A stretch of 39,072 bases of DNA from Rhodoferax sp. (GTDB taxonomy: Bacteria > Pseudomonadota > Gammaproteobacteria > Burkholderiales > Burkholderiaceae_C): NCBI GenBank assembly GCA_030682475.1, contig JAUXOA010000072.1:1-39072 (forward strand), read 5' to 3'. This document shows, piece by piece, positions 1 through 10,301 of this stretch (positions are counted from its first letter, which is position 1; the number at the start of each line of letters is the position of its first letter). Made by a program: the position numbers and the translations under genes. The notes beneath the pieces were generated by a model. That model saw only the letters and a list, made by a program, of their open reading frames with translations. It was not told where the DNA came from and did no database searches.

Positions 1-1
1 C

Positions 2-1948
<1,947 letters not shown>

Positions 1949-2000
1949 GACGTATGACTGAGCAGTCTGCTTACCCGTACAAATTATTTGGTTTGTTGCT

Positions 2001-2025
2001 ATACTTGAGTTAAATAGTCAACTAA
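2001..2025 (+). promoter_or_regulatory. IscR type 1 operator upstream of iscR
   Basis: The 25 bases match the published type 1 IscR site consensus (ATASYYGACTRWWWYAGTCRRSTAT) at 22 positions. The left half begins ATACTTGAGT and the right half is TAGTCAACTA; mismatches fall at positions 9, 11 and 25 of the consensus. It lies 21 bp before the iscR ATG. In E. coli, holo-IscR binds such sites to repress its own operon, so autoregulation by [2Fe-2S]-IscR is the expected logic here. The match was made by eye. Confidence 0.75.
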
Positions 2026-2046
2026 ATACGACTGAAGGAGTCTTCC

Positions 2047-2583
2047 ATGCGTCTTACTACAAAAGGCCGCTTTGCGGTCACCGCAATGATTGATTTGGGT
2101 TTGCGTCAGAGCAACGGCCCGGTGACGCTGGCCGCCATCAGCCAGCGCCAGCAAATTTCCCTGTCCTATCTGGAGCAGTTGTTTGGCAAGTTGCGCCGAC
2201 ACGAGTTGGTGGAATCGACCCGTGGCCCCGGTGGCGGCTACACCCTGGCGCGCAGTCCGGCTGAGATCACGGTAGCCGATATCATCACGTCGGTGGATGA
2301 ACCGATTGACGCCACCCAGTGCGGTGGCAAGGAAAACTGCCTGGGTGGCGGCGAGCGCTGCATGACGCACGACCTGTGGGCCGCGCTCAATGTGCGGATG
2401 GTAGAGTTCCTGGATTCGGTGACCCTGCAAAAACTGGTGGACGATCAGTTGGCCAAAGGCCTGCGGATTGAGGACAAACCCACGCTCAAGCGGGCGATAT
2501 CGATCATGCCGGTGGCCAAGCCGATGCGTATGAATGTGCCGAATTCAGTTTTCGCGCTCGGCAATGCGTTTTCCAAAATATAA
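2047..2583 (+). CDS. iscR: Rrf2-family iron-sulfur regulator IscR
   Basis: IscR is the [2Fe-2S]-binding transcription regulator that senses Fe-S demand and controls the isc operon. The protein is 178 aa. It has the Rrf2 winged-helix N-terminus ([17 protein letters not shown]), the wing motif [10 protein letters not shown], and cluster ligands C92, C98, C105 and H108 in the loop CGGKENC...CMTH; one extra glycine sits in the loop compared with E. coli IscR. The start ATG has a strong ribosome site AAGGAG at 2035-2040 and the operator at 2001-2025 directly before it. It is the first gene of the isc operon; iscS follows after about 40 bp. The C-terminal ~45 residues after the cluster loop are variable in this family. 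Confidence 0.96.
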   Translation: MRLTTKGRFAVTAMIDLGLRQSNGPVTLAAISQRQQISLSYLEQLFGKLRRHELVESTRGPGGGYTLARSPAEITVADIITSVDEPIDATQCGGKENCLGGGERCMTHDLWAALNVRMVEFLDSVTLQKLVDDQLAKGLRIEDKPTLKRAISIMPVAKPMRMNVPNSVFALGNAFSKI

Positions 2584-2624
2584 AATCGTTTCTTTTTCAA
2601 GTAAACAGCAGCAGCGAGCCCGTG

Positions 2625-3845
2625 ATGGACACAACACCGCATTTCCCCATTTACATGGACTACAGCGCCACCAACCCTTGCGATGAGCGCGTGGTGGATG
2701 CCATGGTTCCCTGGTTGCGCCAGCACTTTGGCAACCCGGCATCGCGCAGTCATGCCTGGGGCTGGGAAGCCGAAGCCGCCGTTGAAAAGGCCCGCGAGCA
2801 GGTGGCGGCGCTGATTGGTGCCGACCCGCGCGAGATTGTCTGGACCTCAGGGGCGACTGAATCCAACAATCTGGCGCTAAAAGGTGCGGCTGGTTTTTAT
2901 AAAACCAAAGGCAAACACATCATCACCGTCAAGACCGAGCACAAAGCGGTGCTCGACACCTGCCGCGAACTCGAACGTCAGGGATTTGAGGTGAGCTATC
3001 TGGACGTGCAGGCGGATGGATTGCTCGATCTGGAAGTCTTCAAGGCGGCCATCCGGGCCGACACTATTCTGGCCAGCGTCATGTATGTCAACAATGAAAT
3101 CGGTGTGGTCCAGGACATTGCGGCTATCGGGGCGATTTGCCGCGAGAAAGGCATTGTTTTCCATGTCGATGCCGCGCAGGCTACGGGGCGGGTTGACATC
3201 GACATGGGCCAGTTGCCGGTCGACTTGATGAGTCTGACGGCCCACAAGACGTATGGCCCGAAAGGCATTGGCGCGCTGTTTGTCCGGCGCAAGCCACGGG
3301 TGCGGATTGAGGCGCAAATGCACGGGGGTGGTCATGAGCGGGGTATGCGTTCCGGCACCCTGCCAACCCACCAGATTGTGGGCATGGGCGAGGCTTACCG
3401 TATTGCCAAAAAAGAGATGGCGGGCGAGAACCTGCGGATCCAGGCACTGCATGACCGCATGCTGGCGGGTCTCAAAGACGTCGAGCAGGTGTTCATCAAC
3501 GGGCACCTGGACAAACGCGTGCCGCACAACCTGAACATGAGCTTCAACTATGTGGAAGGCGAGTCCTTGATCATGGGCATCAAGGGCTTGGCAGTGTCCA
3601 GCGGTTCGGCCTGTACCTCGGCTTCTCTTGAGCCCAGCTATGTGCTGCGCGCTTTGGGGCGCAGTGACGAGCTGGCGCACAGCAGCCTGCGCATGACGAT
3701 TGGCCGCTACACCACGGAGGCAGAAATTGATTACGCGATTGAGACCATCAAACTCAACGTCGCCAAGCTGCGTGATTTGAGCCCGTTATGGGATATGTAC
3801 AAAGAAGGTATCGACATCAGCACGATCCAGTGGGCTGCTCACTAA
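2625..3845 (+). CDS. iscS: Cysteine desulfurase IscS
   Basis: IscS is the PLP-dependent enzyme that takes sulfur from L-cysteine as a persulfide and passes it to IscU for cluster assembly and to tRNA thiolation enzymes. The protein is 406 aa from the ATG at 2625 (E. coli 404). A GTG directly before it at 2622 would add one residue. N-terminal [11 protein letters not shown] is typical of the family. The PLP lysine is K208 in [13 protein letters not shown]104 in KTEHKAV stacks on the cofactor. The catalytic loop cysteine is C330 in [17 protein letters not shown], the long mobile loop of group I desulfurases. iscU starts 19 bp downstream with an AGAGG ribosome site. No odd features. Confidence 0.97.
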   Translation: MDTTPHFPIYMDYSATNPCDERVVDAMVPWLRQHFGNPASRSHAWGWEAEAAVEKAREQVAALIGADPREIVWTSGATESNNLALKGAAGFYKTKGKHIITVKTEHKAVLDTCRELERQGFEVSYLDVQADGLLDLEVFKAAIRADTILASVMYVNNEIGVVQDIAAIGAICREKGIVFHVDAAQATGRVDIDMGQLPVDLMSLTAHKTYGPKGIGALFVRRKPRVRIEAQMHGGGHERGMRSGTLPTHQIVGMGEAYRIAKKEMAGENLRIQALHDRMLAGLKDVEQVFINGHLDKRVPHNLNMSFNYVEGESLIMGIKGLAVSSGSACTSASLEPSYVLRALGRSDELAHSSLRMTIGRYTTEAEIDYAIETIKLNVAKLRDLSPLWDMYKEGIDISTIQWAAH

Positions 3846-3864
3846 ACCACAAGAGGTAAACAAA

Positions 3865-4248
3865 ATGGCATATTCAGAAAAGGTCGTTGACCACTACGAA
3901 AACCCCCGCAACGTCGGCTCGTTCGACAAGGGCGATGAGGATGTAGGCACCGGCATGGTGGGCGCCCCGGCCTGTGGCGACGTCATGAAGCTGCAGATCA
4001 GGGTCAATCCTGTAACCGGTGTCATCGAAGACGCGCGCTTTAAAACCTATGGGTGTGGCTCGGCCATTGCCTCGTCTTCCCTGGTGACCGAATGGGTCAA
4101 AGGCAAGACGCTGGACCAGGCCGCTGCGCTGAAAAATAGCGAAATCGCCGAGGAGCTGGCCTTGCCTCCGGTCAAAATTCATTGCTCGATCCTGGCCGAA
4201 GACGCCATCAAGGCGGCAGTGAACGACTACCGGCAAAAACATATGTGA
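3865..4248 (+). CDS. iscU: Fe-S cluster assembly scaffold IscU
   Basis: IscU is the scaffold on which [2Fe-2S] and [4Fe-4S] clusters are built from IscS sulfur and iron, then released by HscA/HscB. The protein is 127 aa, full length. The three cluster cysteines are C37 (GAPACGDV), C64 (TYGCGSAIA) and C107 (KIHCSIL). The HscA recognition motif LPPVK is at residues 100-104, and D39 next to C37 is present. It is third in the operon. Unusually, the gap to iscA is 192 bp. That gap is filled by a repeat whose left end coincides with the iscU TGA stop codon (4246-4248). Confidence 0.97.
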   Translation: MAYSEKVVDHYENPRNVGSFDKGDEDVGTGMVGAPACGDVMKLQIRVNPVTGVIEDARFKTYGCGSAIASSSLVTEWVKGKTLDQAAALKNSEIAEELALPPVKIHCSILAEDAIKAAVNDYRQKHM

Positions 4249-4428
4249 AACCTTGCGGGACAGACCGAATCCTGAGACTTTGCGGGACAGACCGCAGCTA
4301 CGCGCAGCGAGCCAGCTCTGTCCTCAACCGTTCAAGAGTAAGCTCTGTCCCCAACTGATCGTCAGATGCTGGATGTTCGCCAGCTCTGTCCTCAACCGTT
4401 CAAGAGCAAGCCCTGTCCTCAACTGATT
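4246..4428. repeat. GGGACAGA/TCTGTCCC hairpin repeat cluster between iscU and iscA
   Basis: This is a composite of short units inside the isc operon. It begins on the iscU stop codon (TGA AACCTTGCGGGACAG), repeats the left end at about 4278 (CTTTGCGGGACAGACCGC), and then has several right ends (AGCTCTGTCCTCAAC, AGCTCTGTCCCCAACTGATC, AGCCCTGTCCTCAACTGATT). The TTCAAGAG(T/C)AAGC and GATGCTGGATGTTCGC segments lie between right ends. Left and right ends are complementary and can fold as hairpins. Related copies are at 15341-15427, 22478-22674 and 26780-26981. No reading frame is supported; the last unit ends 12 bp before the iscA ATG. Confidence 0.85.
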
Positions 4429-4440
4429 AAGAACTGAATT

Positions 4441-4764
4441 ATGGCCGTTACGCTGACTGAAGCCGCCGCCCGGCATGTGACCCGCTACCTTGCCAAACGT
4501 GGCCAGGGTGTGGGTGTGCGCTTGGGTGTCAAGACCACGGGTTGCTCGGGTCTGGCTTACAAACTGGAGTATGTGGACGAGGTTGGTCCTGAAGACCTGG
4601 TATTTGAAGGCTACGGCGTGAAGGTACTGATTGAGCCCAAAAGTTTTGCCTACCTCGATGGCACTGAGCTTGATTTTGTCCGCGAGGGACTGAATGAAGG
4701 CTTCAAGTTCAACAACCCACGAGAGCGTGATCGCTGCGGTTGCGGTGAGTCGTTTCGGGTGTGA
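4441..4764 (+). CDS. iscA: A-type Fe-S carrier IscA
   Basis: IscA is an A-type carrier that binds iron or Fe-S clusters and delivers them to [4Fe-4S] apoproteins. The protein is 107 aa, the usual length. The three invariant cysteines are C35 (TTGCSGLAY), C99 and C101 (RCGCGESF). It is separated from iscU by the repeat cluster. Its own upstream sequence, AACTGATTAAGAACTGAATT, has no clear Shine-Dalgarno, so translation may be weaker than that of its neighbours. The stop overlaps the GTG start of hscB by four bases (GTGA), suggesting translational coupling. Confidence 0.95.
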   Translation: MAVTLTEAAARHVTRYLAKRGQGVGVRLGVKTTGCSGLAYKLEYVDEVGPEDLVFEGYGVKVLIEPKSFAYLDGTELDFVREGLNEGFKFNNPRERDRCGCGESFRV

Positions 4765-5294
4765 ATCTCCAGTCCAGCGATTTCGAGCTCTTTGGTCTTG
4801 CCCCTCAATTTGTGCAAGACCGTGCGGCCATTGATGCGCGCTGGAAAGATCTGCAGCGCGAAGCGCATCCCGACAAGTTTGCCGCCCAGGGCGCTGCTGC
4901 GCAGCGCCTGGCGATGCAGTGGTCGGTGCGCATCAATGAGGCCTACCAGCGGTTGAAAGATCCGCTCAAACGTGCTGCGTATTTGTGCGAGTTGAATGCC
5001 GCGCCGGTGAATGCCGAGAACAACACGGCCATGCCGACCGAGTTCCTGATGCAGCAAATGGCCTGGCGCGAGGCGCTGGATGAGGCTCACAGCGCCGCTG
5101 AGTTGGAGGATCTTGCTGCGCAAGTCATTGCTGCCCGGCGCGAGGCCTTGCAACGATGCGGCCAACTGCTGGACCAGCAGCAAGACTACCGGCAGGCGGT
5201 GCAGCAGGTGAGGGCGCTGATGTTCATCGAGCGCTTCGCCAACGACGTTGAAGCCCGCCTTGACCGGATGGACACGGCAGACCGGGGACAATAG
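4761..5294 (+). CDS. hscB: J-domain co-chaperone HscB
   Basis: HscB is the DnaJ-type co-chaperone that brings IscU to HscA and stimulates its ATPase for cluster release. The protein is 177 aa (E. coli 171). The N-terminal J domain carries HPD at residues 36-38 (REAHPDKF) and the [17 protein letters not shown] helix. The C-terminal part (about residues 90-170) is the IscU-binding three-helix bundle, including [13 protein letters not shown]. The GTG start at 4761 is chosen because it gives the 4-bp GTGA overlap with iscA and the normal N-terminus [10 protein letters not shown]. hscA starts 23 bp downstream. Confidence 0.94.
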   Translation: MNLQSSDFELFGLAPQFVQDRAAIDARWKDLQREAHPDKFAAQGAAAQRLAMQWSVRINEAYQRLKDPLKRAAYLCELNAAPVNAENNTAMPTEFLMQQMAWREALDEAHSAAELEDLAAQVIAARREALQRCGQLLDQQQDYRQAVQQVRALMFIERFANDVEARLDRMDTADRGQ

Positions 5295-5317
5295 CGTCTC
5301 GATTCGAAAAAATAACC

Positions 5318-7174
5318 ATGGCGCTTCTACAAATCTCCGAACCCGGTCAGTCTCCCAACCCGCACCAGCGGCACCTGGCAGTTGGCATTGATCTGGGTAC
5401 CACCCATTCACTGGTGGCCGCCGTGCGTCATGGCGTGGCCGAATGCCTGCCTGACGCACAGGGGCGTGTCATTTTGCCGTCTGTGGTCCGCTACCAGAGT
5501 GATGGTGCCCGTCAAATCGGCTTTGATGCTGTGGTGGCATTGACGCTGGACCCTGAAAACACGATCGCCTCGGTCAAGCGCTTCATGGGACGCAGCCTGC
5601 AGGATGTGGCCGGTCATGGCAAGCTGCCCTACCGTTTTGTGGATCACCCCGGCATGCTCGGGTTGCAGACTGTGCAGGGTGAGAAATCACCGGTCGAGGT
5701 CAGTGCCGATATTCTGGCCACCTTGCGTTACCGCGCTGAAGACACTTTGGGCGACGATCTCTTCGGCGCCGTGATCACGGTACCGGCTTATTTTGACGAT
5801 GCCCAGCGCCAGGCCACCAAAGACGCCGCGCAACTGGCCGGCCTGAACGTGCTGCGCCTGATCAACGAACCGACCGCTGCCGCCATTGCTTACGGACTGG
5901 ACAACGCCAGTGAAGGGGTTTATGCCATCTACGACCTGGGCGGCGGCACCTTCGATATTTCAATTTTGCGTTTATCGAAGGGCGTGTTTGAAGTTCTTGC
6001 CACCGGCGGTGACTCGGCCCTGGGCGGCGACGATTACGACCGCGCGCTGGCCGATTGGGTGATGGCGCAGACCGGTGTTCAGGCCCGCACGCCGCAGGAC
6101 AAGGCCATTGCCATCATCGCGGCACGCGCCTGCAAGGAAGAGCTGTCGGCGGCGCATTGCGCTGCATGCCACGCCTGCATTGGTGGCGAAAACGTCAAAT
6201 TTGAAGTAGTGAACGAGCAGTTTGAAAAACTCACTGCCGAGTTGACGCAGCGCACCATCCAGGCGGTGCGCAAGACACTTCGCGATGCCCGACTGGGCAA
6301 GGATGAAGTCAAGGGTGTGGTCATGGTGGGTGGCTCAACCCGCATGCCCCAGATCCAGCAGGCAGTTGCCGAATTCTTTGGCCGTGCGCCGCTGAACAAC
6401 CTCAACCCCGATGAAGTCGTCGCTCTGGGTGCCGCCATCCAGGCCAACCAGTTGGCCGGCAACAACATGGCGGGGGACTTGCTGCTGCTCGACGTGATTC
6501 CGCTGTCGCTCGGGATTGAGACCATGGGCGGCCTGGTGGAGCGCATTGTGCCGCGCAACGAAACCATTCCGACCGCCAAGGCGCAGGACTTCACCACCTA
6601 CCAGGATGGTCAGACCGCGCTGGCGCTGCATGTGGTACAGGGCGAACGCGATCTGGTGGCTGACTGCCGCAGCCTGGCGCGTTTCGAGCTGCGCGGCATT
6701 CCACCCATGGTCGCCGGTGCCGCGCGCATCCGTGTCACCTTCACGGTGGACGCGGACGGCTTGTTGAGTGTCAGCGCCAAAGAACAGATCAGCGGCGTGC
6801 ACGCCCACATTGACGTCAAGCCTTCTTACGGCCTGGGCGATGATCAGATTGCCAGGATGCTGCAAGACAGTTTCACAACTGCCGATGCCGACATGAAGGC
6901 CCGTGCGCTGATTGAGGCCCGCGTTGATGCGGACCGCATGCTGCTGGCGACCCAGAGCGCGCTGGCTGCTGACGGTGATTTACTGTCTGCCGCCGATTTC
7001 ACCAAAATTGATGCCTTGATGTCCGAAGTGCGCATCGCACACACGCTGGAGGATGCGGCCCTGATTGAAGCCGCCACCCAGTCGCTGGCCAAAGGCACCG
7101 AGGCGTTCGCGGCACTGCGGATGAACCGGGGTATTCAACATGCGCTGGCCGGAAAAAACATAGCGACGGTCTAA
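5318..7174 (+). CDS. hscA: Hsp70-type chaperone HscA
   Basis: HscA is the specialised Hsp70 that binds the LPPVK motif of IscU and drives cluster transfer using ATP. The protein is 618 aa (E. coli 616). Nucleotide-binding domain motifs: [13 protein letters not shown] near residue 22; [61 protein letters not shown]. The substrate-binding domain starts at about residue 390 with [17 protein letters not shown]. The family trait of a short helical lid without the C-terminal EEVD tail is seen. The stretch [15 protein letters not shown] (around residue 280) has three closely spaced cysteines, which is slightly unusual. fdx follows after 22 bp. Confidence 0.96.
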   Translation: MALLQISEPGQSPNPHQRHLAVGIDLGTTHSLVAAVRHGVAECLPDAQGRVILPSVVRYQSDGARQIGFDAVVALTLDPENTIASVKRFMGRSLQDVAGHGKLPYRFVDHPGMLGLQTVQGEKSPVEVSADILATLRYRAEDTLGDDLFGAVITVPAYFDDAQRQATKDAAQLAGLNVLRLINEPTAAAIAYGLDNASEGVYAIYDLGGGTFDISILRLSKGVFEVLATGGDSALGGDDYDRALADWVMAQTGVQARTPQDKAIAIIAARACKEELSAAHCAACHACIGGENVKFEVVNEQFEKLTAELTQRTIQAVRKTLRDARLGKDEVKGVVMVGGSTRMPQIQQAVAEFFGRAPLNNLNPDEVVALGAAIQANQLAGNNMAGDLLLLDVIPLSLGIETMGGLVERIVPRNETIPTAKAQDFTTYQDGQTALALHVVQGERDLVADCRSLARFELRGIPPMVAGAARIRVTFTVDADGLLSVSAKEQISGVHAHIDVKPSYGLGDDQIARMLQDSFTTADADMKARALIEARVDADRMLLATQSALAADGDLLSAADFTKIDALMSEVRIAHTLEDAALIEAATQSLAKGTEAFAALRMNRGIQHALAGKNIATV

Positions 7175-7196
7175 GCCAGACCCACTGGAACAACAC

Positions 7197-7535
7197 ATGC
7201 CCATCGTCAAAATCTTGCCACATCCCGAGTACTGTCCGCAGGGCGCCGAAATCTCCGCTCCTGCTGGCACCTCGATTTGCGAGGCCTTGCTGGACAATCA
7301 CATCAATATTGAGCATGCGTGTGACATGAGTTGTGCCTGCACCACCTGCCATGTCATCGTGCGTGAGGGGTTTGCGTCACTCAATGAAGTGGATGAAAAC
7401 GAGGAAGATCTGCTCGACCGTGCCTGGGGTCTGGAGCCCAATTCGCGCTTGAGCTGCCAGGCCTTCGTGGCGCAGAAAGATCTGGTGGTGGAGATACCCA
7501 AATACTCCATCAATCATGCCAAGGAAAATCACTGA
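7197..7535 (+). CDS. fdx: Isc-type [2Fe-2S] ferredoxin
   Basis: This is the adrenodoxin-like ferredoxin of the ISC system, thought to supply electrons to IscS/IscU during cluster assembly. The protein is 112 aa (E. coli Fdx 111). The cluster ligands are C42, C48, C51 (ACDMSCACTTCHV) and C87 (SRLSCQAF); the extra, non-ligand C46 seen in E. coli Fdx is conserved. It is the last gene of the operon in this window. The iscX gene that follows fdx in enterobacteria is absent; dnaQ comes next after 38 bp. Confidence 0.96.
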   Translation: MPIVKILPHPEYCPQGAEISAPAGTSICEALLDNHINIEHACDMSCACTTCHVIVREGFASLNEVDENEEDLLDRAWGLEPNSRLSCQAFVAQKDLVVEIPKYSINHAKENH

Positions 7536-7573
7536 CAGTCACTCGCCCTGAGCGTTTTAATCGTCAAATTTTT

Positions 7574-8287
7574 ATGCGTCAAATATTCCTTGATACCGAA
7601 ACAACCGGCTTGTCAGCCGACAACGGCGACCGCATTATCGAAATTGGCTGTGTCGAGTTGTTCAACCGCAAACTGACCGGCAACAACAAGCACTTCTACT
7701 TGAACCCCGGGCGCGACAGCCACGAAGAGGCGCTCAAGGTGCATGGCATTAGCAACGAGTTCTTGAAGGACAAGCCCAAGTTCGAGGTCGTCGCAGACGA
7801 TCTTCTGGCTTACCTGCAAGGTGCTGAGGTCATCATCCACAACGCTGCCTTTGACGTGGGGTTTCTGGACAAGGAATTGGAGTTGATCGGCCGTCCCCTG
7901 TTCAAGCAATTTGTAGCCAGTGTGACCGACACCTTGGCTCTGGCCAAGGAAATATTCCCTGGCAAGCGTAATTCACTGGATGCGCTGTGCGTCCGGCTGG
8001 GCGTTGACAATTCGGGGCGCACCCTGCACGGCGCCCTGCTGGATGCCGAACTGCTGGCCGACGTGTACATCAACCTGACGCGCGGCCAGGACGCCTTGCT
8101 GATTGACCTGGGATCGGCGCAAAATGCGGGCCCCAGTGCGGTGCAGATTGACCTGCGTGGTTTTACGCTGCAGGTGCTGGCCGCCAACGACCAGGAGATC
8201 GCCGCCCATGACGATGTTCTGACGCAGATTGACAAAGCCAGTGGCGGTAAAACGGTGTGGCGTCCAGCGCCGGAAAATAGGGCATAA
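7574..8287 (+). CDS. dnaQ: DNA polymerase III epsilon subunit (proofreading exonuclease)
   Basis: Epsilon is the 3'-5' proofreading exonuclease of the replicative polymerase and binds alpha through its C-terminal tail. The protein is 237 aa (E. coli 243). DEDDh motifs are complete: ExoI FLDTETTGL, ExoII HNAAFDVGFLD, and ExoIII HGALLDAELLADVY with the catalytic histidine. The linker after residue 180 leads to a short C-terminal region. Upstream, CAAATTTTT precedes the ATG with no clear ribosome site. Expression could be from readthrough of isc or from a promoter in the 38-bp gap; the sequence does not decide. tRNA-Val follows after 26 bp. Confidence 0.94.
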   Translation: MRQIFLDTETTGLSADNGDRIIEIGCVELFNRKLTGNNKHFYLNPGRDSHEEALKVHGISNEFLKDKPKFEVVADDLLAYLQGAEVIIHNAAFDVGFLDKELELIGRPLFKQFVASVTDTLALAKEIFPGKRNSLDALCVRLGVDNSGRTLHGALLDAELLADVYINLTRGQDALLIDLGSAQNAGPSAVQIDLRGFTLQVLAANDQEIAAHDDVLTQIDKASGGKTVWRPAPENRA

Positions 8288-8313
8288 TTCAAGGCTTGTC
8301 TGAAACGAATTCA

Positions 8314-8388
8314 GGGCGGTTAGCTCAGGGGTAGAGCACCACATTCACACTGTGGGGGTCGCAGGTTCGAAACCTGCACCGCCCACCA
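8314..8388 (+). tRNA. tRNA-Val (anticodon CAC)
   Basis: A complete cloverleaf can be drawn. The acceptor stem is GGGCGGT/ACCGCCC and the D arm is GCTC-AGGGGTA-GAGC. The anticodon stem is CCACA/TGTGG with loop TTCACAC, giving anticodon CAC for the valine codon GUG. The T arm is GCAGG-TTCGAAA-CCTGC. The CCA end is encoded (8386-8388). No copy of its 3' end is seen nearby, so there is no sign of an element integrated here. Confidence 0.97.
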
Positions 8389-8678
8389 AATTAGCTGGTC
8401 GGGGACGAGACCATGACAGGACGCAGCCCGACGAGACCGTGTTGAGCCGAAGCAATCGCACCGTCCGCCTTATGCCGTCTACCAAGGCCAAGGCGCCCAA
8501 AACAAGCCCCTAGAACTGATCCCGCAAATCTGAGCCGCGCTGCAAGTGGAAACTCTGGGCATGGAACCCGGCCGCGCTCAAGACACAAGTAGGCCGTATC
8601 ACAAGCAAGCCAGCCCGAGCGGATGCCGCGCGCCAAACGTGCGCTGGCGGCCCTGTTTTTTATTCGAAAGCGCCGACC
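8389..8678. other. 290 bp without a recognisable gene
   Basis: Between tRNA-Val and the gamma-glutamyltransferase gene no reading frame with family features was recognised on either strand. The only longer open frames lack ribosome sites and resemble nothing known to me. Stops interrupt all the plus-strand frames. It could be decayed coding sequence or the promoter region of the next gene. Confidence 0.5.
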
Positions 8679-10286
8679 ATGCTGTCATTTGATGCCCAAC
8701 ATTATCCCTATCCATCGAGCCGCAATGTGGTCTATGCCCGCCGCGGCATGGTCGCGACGTCGCAGCCGCTGGCCGCCCAAGCCGGATTGCAGGCCTTACA
8801 AGCCGGTGGCAATGCGATTGATGCAGCGATTGCCACCGCAGCGGCCCTGACGGTGCTGGAGCCGACCGCCAACGGCATTGGCGGCGACGCCTTCGCCCTG
8901 GTCTGGCACGGCGGGAAGTTGCATGGCCTGAACGCGAGCGGTCCGGCCGCTGCGGCCAGTACGCAGCAAAGCCTGCGCCAACTCGGCCACGCTGAAATGC
9001 CAAAATACGGCCCTTTGCCGGTGACGGTACCCGGTACGCCGGCGGCATGGGCGGCACTGGCGCAACGCTTCGGCCGCTTGCCGCTGACGGCGTCGATGGG
9101 CGCTGCCATCGCTTACGCCCGCGACGGTTTTGCGGTGTCGCCGTCAGTGGCTTATGCATGGCAACAGGCCAGCAAACTGTTCCGTACCAATCTGACGGCA
9201 GCGCACTTCCAGTCGTGGTTCGATACCTTTGCGCCAGAGCGCGCGCCCGAAGCCGGCGAAGTCTGGCGCTCGGCAGCACACGCCAACACTTTGCAGTCGA
9301 TTGCTGAAGACGGAGCTGCCAGTTTTTATCGCGGTGCGCTGGCCGAGCGAATCGCGGCCTTCGTGCAAGGCGCCGGCGGGCACCTCAGCACCGCTGACCT
9401 GGCGGCCTACCAGGTCGATTGGGTCGATCCGATCAGCGTCAATTACCGTGGCTTCGATGTCTGGGAAATGCCGCCGAACGGCCATGGCCTGGTCGCGCTG
9501 ATCGCCTTGAACCTGTTAAAAGGTTTCGATTTTGCAGAGCGCGACGCGGTGCTTACCTATCACCGCCAGATCGAGGCGATCAAGCTGGCGTTTGCCGATG
9601 GCCTGGCGCACATCGCTGACCCAGACCACATGCGGGTGTCGGTGACCGAGCTGCTGTCGGCAGCGTATGCCGAGGAGCGGCGCAAGCTGATCGGCGACTC
9701 GGCCAGCTTGCCGCTGCCAGGCACGCCATCGCGCGGCGGCACGGTGTATTTGAGTACCGCCGATTCCGAGGGCAATATGGTGTCTCTGATTCAAAGCAAT
9801 TACATGGGATTCGGTAGCGGTATGGTGGTGCCGGGCACCGGCATCGCGCTGCATAATCGCGGCAATAATTTTTCGCTCGACCCTTCGCACCCGAATTGCA
9901 TCGCGCCGGGCAAGCGCCCGTATCACACCATCATTCCGGGCTTTCTGACACGCGGTGGCGTGCCAGTCGGGCCGTTTGGCGTGATGGGCGGCTTCATGCA
10001 GCCGCAGGGACATGTGCAGATGGTGATGAATACCGTTGACTTCCAGTTGAATCCGCAAGCGGCGTTGGATGCGCCGCGTTGGGAGTGGGAAAGCGGCCTG
10101 TTGGTCAATCTCGAGCGCAGTACCGGCGAATACCTGTTTAGGGGTCTGGCTGCACGCGGGCATGAAGTCAACTGGCAAAATAATCGGCTGGCCTTCGGCC
10201 GCGGCCAGATCATCTGGCGTGATGCGGCGGGGGTGCTGTGCGGTGGCACCGAGCCGCGTACCGATGGGGCCGTGGTCGGCTGGTAA
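8679..10286 (+). CDS. Gamma-glutamyltransferase-family protein, cytosolic (YwrD-like)
   Basis: This is a member of the Ntn-hydrolase gamma-glutamyltranspeptidase family (535 aa), whose members hydrolyse or transfer the gamma-glutamyl group of glutathione and related amides, or act on other acyl amides. Near the N-terminus are GMVATSQPLAAQAGLQALQAGGNAIDAAIA and EPTANGIGGDAFALVW, both typical of the family. The autoprocessing and catalytic threonine is expected at T355, in SRGGTVYLSTADSEGNMVSLIQSNY. The small-subunit motif GKRPYHTIIPGF is present. There is no signal peptide, unlike classical periplasmic Ggt, so a cytosolic YwrD-type enzyme is likely; the true substrate is unknown. An FAD oxidoreductase gene follows after 15 bp and is probably co-transcribed. 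No clear Shine-Dalgarno precedes the ATG. Confidence 0.85.
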   Translation: MLSFDAQHYPYPSSRNVVYARRGMVATSQPLAAQAGLQALQAGGNAIDAAIATAAALTVLEPTANGIGGDAFALVWHGGKLHGLNASGPAAAASTQQSLRQLGHAEMPKYGPLPVTVPGTPAAWAALAQRFGRLPLTASMGAAIAYARDGFAVSPSVAYAWQQASKLFRTNLTAAHFQSWFDTFAPERAPEAGEVWRSAAHANTLQSIAEDGAASFYRGALAERIAAFVQGAGGHLSTADLAAYQVDWVDPISVNYRGFDVWEMPPNGHGLVALIALNLLKGFDFAERDAVLTYHRQIEAIKLAFADGLAHIADPDHMRVSVTELLSAAYAEERRKLIGDSASLPLPGTPSRGGTVYLSTADSEGNMVSLIQSNYMGFGSGMVVPGTGIALHNRGNNFSLDPSHPNCIAPGKRPYHTIIPGFLTRGGVPVGPFGVMGGFMQPQGHVQMVMNTVDFQLNPQAALDAPRWEWESGLLVNLERSTGEYLFRGLAARGHEVNWQNNRLAFGRGQIIWRDAAGVLCGGTEPRTDGAVVGW

Positions 10287-10301
10287 CGCTAAGGCTGAAT
10301 C

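Noticed and set aside
7536-7573. Search for iscX after fdx
   Set aside because: Only 38 bp lie between fdx and dnaQ, so iscX is not present at this place.
8314-8678. tRNA-Val as integration site for a genomic island carrying the downstream genes
   Set aside because: No second copy of the tRNA 3' end and no integrase gene is seen in the following sequence.
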